Shown here: piece after piece, positions 5,747 through 9,534 of the stretch | How the letters are laid out: each line of letters opens with the position of its first letter | How positions within the stretch are numbered: the stretch's first letter is position 1 | Origin: Clostridiaceae bacterium | GTDB taxonomy: Bacteria > Bacillota > Clostridia > Saccharofermentanales > UBA5734 | Reading direction: 5' to 3' | Length of the DNA: 9,534 nt | Assembly (NCBI GenBank): GCA_012727965.1 | Contig: JAAYFZ010000162.1 | Location: forward strand, 1 to 9,534 | Notes under the pieces: model-generated | Database searches by the model: none | Told to the model about the DNA's origin: nothing | Seen by the model: only the letters and a program-made list of their open reading frames with translations | Translations under genes and position numbers: made by a program

Positions 5747-8026
5747 TTACCTGAAGCTCCTAAGCCTTAATGCGTTCAGAACAACACATATCGAGCTTAG
5801 ACTCATAGCCGCTGCCGCAAACATCGGGCTTAGCTGCCAGCCATTGATCGGAATGAATAAGCCTGCGGCCAGTGGTATACCGACGATATTATAGAAAAAA
5901 GCCCAGAAGAGATTCTGTTTGATGTTTCTGATAGTTTTGTGACTTAATCTGACCGCTGTCACCGCATCCATCAGGTCGCTTCGCATCAATACAAGGTCTG
6001 CAGCTTCGATAGCGATATCGGTACCCGCACCAATAGCTAATCCTGCATCTGCACGTACAAGAGCAGGCGCATCATTAATGCCATCTCCAACCATTGCGAC
6101 GCGACGTCCTTGCTGCTGCAATACCTGGATAACCTGGTCTTTGTCAGCAGGCATGACCTCAGCTCTTACACTGTCTACTTCGACCTCGCGGCCGATAGCT
6201 TCAGCGGTTCTGACATTGTCGCCTGTAAGCATTATGACATTAAGTCCCATTTCACGCATTTTTTTGACCGCTGCTTTGCTGCCGCTTTTTATAACATCTG
6301 CAACTGCGATCATACCGACGATCTCTCTTTCACGAGCAAATATCAGTGGTGTTTTGCCTTCTTCTGCCAGCTGATTAACCTGATTACTCCATACAGACAT
6401 ATCAATTGAGTTTTCCTGCATCAGAGCAGCATTTCCGGCCAACCAGGTCTTACCACCAAGAACAGCTCTCAATCCTCGACCAGACAGTGCTTCGTACTCT
6501 GATACATCCTCAATATCTATACCCTTCTCTTCCACATGAGCAATAATTGCAGCGGCCAGAGGATGCTCTGACGGTTTTTCAATAGCTGCAGCCGACGCCA
6601 AAAGCTCATTTTCATTCATTTTGCCGGCACTTATAACATCTGTAACTCGAGGTTTGCCCTCAGTAATTGTGCCCGTTTTGTCCAGGACTATCGTATCCAC
6701 GCTATGAAGTATCTCCAGTACCTCAGCTGATTTAAACAACATACCGTTTCTTGCTCCTACACCGGTGCCAACCATGATGGCTACAGGTGTTGCCAGGCCA
6801 AGAGCACAGGGGCAGCTTATGACCAGGACAGCAATAGCTATTGATAAGGAAAATTCGAAACTCTGGCCTGCTATTAGCCAGACAACCATTGAGATAAGAG
6901 CTATCGCGATCACGGTTGGAACGAAAACACCGCTGATTTTGTCGGCTAGTCTGGCGATAGGTGCTTTTGAAGATCCTGCTTCCTCTACGAGTCGGATGAT
7001 CTGGGACAGAGCAGTATCTTCGCCTACCTTCACAGCTTCAATGCGGATATAGCCGGTTTGATTAATTGTTGCTGCAGCCACGCTGTCTCCAACCTGCTTA
7101 TCCACTGGCATACTCTCGCCTGTCAGAGCAGACATATCAATCGCAGTCTGACCTTGAACTATAACGCCATCAACAGGAATCGATGAACCAGGCCTAACAA
7201 TTACAATATCGCCCTTGCGAACATCTTCAGCCGGAATTTCAGCTTCTTTGCCATCACGAAGCACCACAGCCGTCTGCGGTGCCAGATCTATCAGTCTGGC
7301 AATTGCCTCAGAGGTCTTACCCTTCGATCTGGTCTCAAGATATTTGCCCAGAGTAATAAGTGTCAAAATTGTTGCAGCAGACTCGAAATACAGATCCATT
7401 GAATATTTCATGACTAAATCAGGCAGAGCATGTCCCATTCCGTAACCTATTCTGTAGAGTGCAAATACTCCATAGACAAGAGCAGCGCTTGAACCTACAG
7501 CAATCAGGCTGTCCATATTGGGATGTCTGCGCCAGAGAGCTCTGAAACCATTACGGAAGAAGCTGAAATTAACAGCTGTAATTGGAATAGTAAGAAGCAG
7601 CTGCGTCAGTGCGAAACTGATCTCATTACCGGACCCATGTATCCAGGATGGCAAAGGAAATTTCAACATATGGCCCATCGAAACATACATGAGCGGAATT
7701 AGAAAAGCAAAAGATATAATCAATCTGATCTTCATTTTTTTCTCAGCATCTGCATGAATGTTTCGCACAACACCCTGCTTATCCTCTGTCCGGTTGTCAG
7801 ATGCGGCAGAAGCAGCCCCAGACGGCGCTGCAGCGTAGCCGGCACTGCTGACAGCCTGCTCAATAACCGAACCGGTCATAACAGACTCATCGTATTCAAC
7901 GATCATATTATTTGACAGCAGATTTACCGATACTGAGTTTACGCCTTCAAGCTTGCCAACCTCTCTCTCGACAGCTGCTGAGCATGCTGAGCAGGTCATA
8001 CCTTGTACATCATATTTTGTCTTCAT
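5747..8026 (-). CDS. copA: Cu(+)-exporting P-type ATPase, P1B-1 class
   Basis: A membrane pump that couples ATP hydrolysis to Cu(I) export; 759 residues, normal for a one-HMA CopA. The N-terminal HMA has GMTCSAC with Cys12 and Cys15, followed by an Ala/Ser-rich linker (about 65-80). The actuator motif TGES is at about 302-305. The transport site in the sixth membrane segment is CPC at 405-407. Phosphorylation is at Asp449 in DKTGTITEG, and the SEHPL motif has His488. TGDN is at 601-604 and GDGIND at 647-652. The Cu(I)-class signatures YN (712-713) in TM7 and MSLSS (741-745) in TM8 are both present, so copper rather than zinc or cadmium is the expected substrate. The frame could start at a TTG (8035), but GGGAG lies 9 bases ahead of the ATG at 8026 and directly abuts the TTG, so 8026 is preferred. 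It is the first gene of the operon and is driven by the promoter at 8117-8145. Confidence 0.96.
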   Translation of the reverse strand: MKTKYDVQGMTCSACSAAVEREVGKLEGVNSVSVNLLSNNMIVEYDESVMTGSVIEQAVSSAGYAAAPSGAASAASDNRTEDKQGVVRNIHADAEKKMKIRLIISFAFLIPLMYVSMGHMLKFPLPSWIHGSGNEISFALTQLLLTIPITAVNFSFFRNGFRALWRRHPNMDSLIAVGSSAALVYGVFALYRIGYGMGHALPDLVMKYSMDLYFESAATILTLITLGKYLETRSKGKTSEAIARLIDLAPQTAVVLRDGKEAEIPAEDVRKGDIVIVRPGSSIPVDGVIVQGQTAIDMSALTGESMPVDKQVGDSVAAATINQTGYIRIEAVKVGEDTALSQIIRLVEEAGSSKAPIARLADKISGVFVPTVIAIALISMVVWLIAGQSFEFSLSIAIAVLVISCPCALGLATPVAIMVGTGVGARNGMLFKSAEVLEILHSVDTIVLDKTGTITEGKPRVTDVISAGKMNENELLASAAAIEKPSEHPLAAAIIAHVEEKGIDIEDVSEYEALSGRGLRAVLGGKTWLAGNAALMQENSIDMSVWSNQVNQLAEEGKTPLIFAREREIVGMIAVADVIKSGSKAAVKKMREMGLNVIMLTGDNVRTAEAIGREVEVDSVRAEVMPADKDQVIQVLQQQGRRVAMVGDGINDAPALVRADAGLAIGAGTDIAIEAADLVLMRSDLMDAVTAVRLSHKTIRNIKQNLFWAFFYNIVGIPLAAGLFIPINGWQLSPMFAAAAMSLSSICVVLNALRLRSFR

Positions 8027-8083
8027 TAACTTCAACTCCCACTATCTATCGAACTATTTTGCAAGGGCAAATTCACTTCTGTG

Positions 8084-8109
8084 GTACCCCACCCTCCAGG
8101 GGGTGGTAC
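8084..8109 (-). promoter_or_regulatory. CsoR-type operator at the copA transcription start
   Basis: A 26-bp GC-rich pseudo-dyad, GTACCCCACCC-TCCA-GGGGGTGGTAC, sits just downstream of the copA -10. Runs of C then G flanked by TAC/GTA are typical of CsoR operators, and it resembles the mycobacterial csoR operator as I remember it. It also contains a direct repeat of GTGGTAC (8081-8087 and 8103-8109) 22 bp apart, about two helical turns. Binding here would cover about +1 to +27 and block transcription start. Confidence 0.75.
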
Positions 8110-8116
8110 ACAAGTA

Positions 8117-8145
8117 ATTATAGAGGCCGGCCAGCTTACTGTCAA
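8117..8145 (-). promoter_or_regulatory. Consensus SigA/sigma70 promoter of copA-copZ-csoR
   Basis: On the minus strand, TTGACA (8145-8140) and TATAAT (8122-8117) are separated by exactly 17 bp (8139-8123). Both hexamers are perfect. Transcription would start near 8110, giving a leader of about 84 nt that begins with the CsoR operator. A promoter this strong requires tight repression, consistent with the adjacent operator. Confidence 0.85.
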
Positions 8146-8166
8146 ACGCTGAACGGCCTCTATAAT
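8117..8166 (-). terminator. 13-bp inverted repeat between mgsA and copA (terminator candidate overlapping the copA promoter)
   Basis: ATTATAGAGGCCG (8117-8129) and CGGCCTCTATAAT (8154-8166) are perfect 13-bp inverted arms. An inner CAGC (8132-8135)/GCTG (8148-8151) pair extends the stem. It lies 26 bp past the mgsA stop, so it could terminate the thioesterase-mgsA transcript, but the T run after the stem is poor (TACTTG). The copA -35 is in the loop and its -10 in one arm. Confidence 0.5.
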
Positions 8167-8192
8167 AATCCGATATAGTTCTGTGCCCCTTG

Positions 8193-8678
8193 CTACTCTT
8201 CCATGAGCTTCTTAAGTCTGCTGTTGATATTTCTATTATAGTTGATAACTTTTCTCTCGTACTCACCGCTCATATATTTTGATGTCAGCAAGAAATCTGC
8301 AGTCGCTCTATTATTCGCAATGGGAATATCATAAACAGCTGCAATTCTTAGAAGTGCCTTGACATCCGGATCATGCGGCTGTGCCTCAAGCGGATCCCAG
8401 AAGAAGATAACAAAATCAACTGTTCCCTCAACAATTCGTGAACCTATCTGCAGATCGCCGCCAAGAGGGCCGCTGTTATATGCTTTTACCGGTAGTGTTG
8501 AATGCTCAGCGATCAAACGAGCAGTAGTTCCTGTCCCGCATAAGAAATGGCTCTTGAGAAGATCCTTATTTTCCAGCACCCATTCAACAAGATCCTGCTT
8601 CTTGCTGTCATGCGCTATCAGCGCGATTTTTTTCTGTCTGCCGATTGTAAAAGTGATGTATTCGTCTTGAATGATCAT
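8193..8678 (-). CDS. mgsA: Methylglyoxal synthase
   Basis: Converts dihydroxyacetone phosphate to methylglyoxal and phosphate, a cytosolic bypass that relieves sugar-phosphate build-up when phosphate is short. The 161-residue protein is the usual length. It has the family's motifs in order: LIAHDSKKQDL with His23 and Asp24, CGTGTT (47-52), SGPLGGDLQIG with the catalytic Asp75, FFWDPLEAQPHDPD with Asp95, His102 and Asp105, and IPIANNRATADFLL (118-131). Each residue aligns with the E. coli catalytic and phosphate-binding set at a constant offset of four. The start at 8678 has a strong AGGAGG 5 bases upstream. It lies 75 bp after the thioesterase gene in the same direction and may share its transcript; no clear promoter of its own was seen. 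Confidence 0.96.
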   Translation of the reverse strand: MIIQDEYITFTIGRQKKIALIAHDSKKQDLVEWVLENKDLLKSHFLCGTGTTARLIAEHSTLPVKAYNSGPLGGDLQIGSRIVEGTVDFVIFFWDPLEAQPHDPDVKALLRIAAVYDIPIANNRATADFLLTSKYMSGEYERKVINYNRNINSRLKKLMEE

Positions 8679-8753
8679 GTGTTCCTCCTCTTAATCTGCG
8701 GCTGGCATTACTCTTTTTGCTATATATTTGTTTTAAACCGGCTAATTTTCTGC

Positions 8754-9197
8754 TTAAACCTCAGTTGAATCGCTTTGCAGACATTTACTCAGTATTTTGT
8801 CAAGATCAGGCAAGCTTCTTCTTGGTGCGACCGGACGGCCTTCATAGATAAATGCATGGTCGCTCTCTCCACTGCAAAGAAGCAGCTCATCTCTGAATAT
8901 CTCGTATGCCATGGTCAGCCTGGTGTTTTTGTATGCCTTGACAACTACCTTCAAAGTTATTTCATCATCATATCTTGCGGGCTTATGATAGTGGCAGCGT
9001 ATGCCTGTCACGGGACTAGCTATTCCCTGTTCTTCCAATGCGCGATAAGGCAATCCAACTGATCTTAGGTACTCAGTCCGCCCTAGCTCAAACCAGCGCA
9101 AATAATTTGAATGATGAACTATTCCCATTGCATCTGTTTCATAGTATCTGACTCGAAACACCGTGCGGAAGCCACAATTTGTCTTCTGCTGTATCAT
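8754..9197 (-). CDS. YbgC-like acyl-CoA thioesterase (4HBT hotdog fold)
   Basis: A 147-residue single hotdog-domain protein predicted to hydrolyse acyl-CoA thioesters in the cytosol. The N-terminal signature RVRYYETDAMGIVHHSNYLR (residues 15-34) is that of the YbgC/4-hydroxybenzoyl-CoA thioesterase group. It includes the catalytic Asp22 in ETDxMGxVHHxNY, followed by WFELGRTEYLR. The remaining strands (GIRCHYHKPARYDDEITLKV, LTMAYEIFR, HAFIYEGRPVAPRRSLPD) also fit. The start at 9197 has AGGAG 7 bases upstream. It heads the minus-strand pair with mgsA and is divergent from the partial gene at the right edge. The physiological substrate cannot be read from the sequence. Confidence 0.88.
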   Translation of the reverse strand: MIQQKTNCGFRTVFRVRYYETDAMGIVHHSNYLRWFELGRTEYLRSVGLPYRALEEQGIASPVTGIRCHYHKPARYDDEITLKVVVKAYKNTRLTMAYEIFRDELLLCSGESDHAFIYEGRPVAPRRSLPDLDKILSKCLQSDSTEV

Positions 9198-9256
9198 TTA
9201 GCAGCTCCTCTCTTAATGCTCTTAGTACATAATAACCCAGAAAAGGCTAATTAAAA

Positions 9257-9270
9257 ACACATAAATGTGT
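9257..9270. repeat. 14-bp palindrome in the divergent intergenic region
   Basis: ACACATAAATGTGT is a dyad with 6-bp arms (ACACAT/ATGTGT) and a 2-bp centre, 60 bp ahead of the thioesterase start. It sits between two divergent genes (gap 9198-9374) and could be an operator for either. I do not recognise the regulator. On the minus strand it is followed by TTTTAATT, so a weak hairpin is also possible. Confidence 0.25.
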
Positions 9271-9374
9271 AAAATGAGCAATCTATTTCACAAGGTATTA
9301 TTTCTACTTAAGTTAAGAAAAAGCTATACGAAAGTAAATATGGATTAGACTATAGAGAAGGGCGTCAAAATTTG

Positions 9375-9534
9375 ATGAATCGAGCAAATCTAAATTTTCG
9401 TTGGATTATACTTAGTAGAATAATCGTTTTCACAACACTGGCACTGTTATTGCTGCTGGTGTATGGACGACTAATTACAGTCAGTAACATTGGTAATAAC
9501 CAGACAGGTCAGCTGATCAATGTTCTAGGAAGAC
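9375..9534 (+). CDS. Membrane-anchored or secreted protein, N-terminal part only
   Basis: An open frame begins at ATG 9375 and runs off the right edge after 53 complete codons (MNRANLNFRW...). After a basic N-terminus, residues about 11-34 form one hydrophobic segment (IILSRIIVF, then LALLLLLVYG), typical of a signal anchor with the bulk of the protein outside. The following residues are polar (SNIGNNQTGQ). The only Shine-Dalgarno-like sequence, GAAGGG at 9357-9362, is 12 bases away, which is far; a TTG directly before the ATG is an alternative start. The protein family cannot be told from this fragment; an exported enzyme, a sensor or a cell-wall protein are all possible. Confidence 0.6.
   Translation, partial: MNRANLNFRWIILSRIIVFTTLALLLLLVYGRLITVSNIGNNQTGQLINVLGR

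Noticed and set aside
6078..7757. Several plus-strand open frames of 76-99 codons
   Set aside because: All are antisense shadows of the well-conserved copA reading frame.
8161..8166. Plus-strand TATAAT as a second, divergent promoter
   Set aside because: It is the mirror arm of the inverted repeat; no fitting -35 at 16-18 bp and no plus-strand gene follows.
8054..8266. Minus-strand 70-codon open frame between mgsA and copA
   Set aside because: It spans the copA promoter, operator and hairpin and overlaps the mgsA 3' end; no ribosome site and no recognisable protein.
8359..8768. Plus-strand open frames opposite mgsA
   Set aside because: Antisense to a fully conserved methylglyoxal synthase; no independent coding evidence.
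1..9534. CRISPR arrays, tRNA/rRNA genes, insertion sequences, prophage or defence genes
   Set aside because: No regularly spaced repeats, no cloverleaf or rRNA signatures and no transposase, integrase or phage proteins were seen on either strand.

Overview
The window looks like a chromosomal stretch from a low-to-moderate G+C Gram-positive bacterium, most likely Bacillota and probably a clostridial lineage. The reasons are strong AGGAGG-type ribosome binding sites, consensus SigA-type promoters, a copA-copZ-csoR copper cluster of the Firmicute kind, an S11 D-Ala-D-Ala carboxypeptidase and an OmpR-type two-component system. I cannot name a genus. There is no tRNA, rRNA, CRISPR array or insertion sequence, and no gene-free stretch exceeds 300 bases.

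Layout from left to right. (1) 1-975, minus: a gene running off the left edge, with an N-terminal PRiA4_ORF3-like domain; its middle looks eroded or frameshifted. (2) 1090-2571, minus: a secreted, C-terminally anchored D,D-carypeptidase-type enzyme (D-alanyl-D-alanine carboxypeptidase), with a terminator candidate behind it and a 75-bp inverted-repeat structure containing its probable promoter in front. (3) 2740-3144, minus: a small Gly-rich protein that looks like the 3' part of a YckD/DUF2680-like secreted protein. (4) 3157-5203, plus: a response regulator and a sensor histidine kinase overlapping by 4 bp; the kinase is split by a single-base frameshift near 4346. (5) 5175-8026, minus: the copper operon copA-copZ-csoR, convergent with the kinase and overlapping its 3' end by 29 bp. 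Its promoter is a perfect TTGACA-17-TATAAT with a CsoR-type operator at the transcription start. (6) 8193-9197, minus: a YbgC-like acyl-CoA thioesterase followed by methylglyoxal synthase. (7) 9375 to the right edge, plus: the first 53 codons of a membrane-anchored or secreted protein that cannot be identified.

How they work together: copA pumps Cu(I) out, copZ carries it in the cytosol, and csoR represses the set until copper binds. The neighbouring kinase has a Met-rich patch in its extracytoplasmic loop, so a copper-sensing or envelope-stress role is possible, but this is inference. The most unusual theme is that two promoters (for the carboxypeptidase and for copA) lie inside inverted repeats that could also terminate the upstream gene. 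Overall the gene content is mostly ordinary; I do not see a clearly novel multi-gene system.
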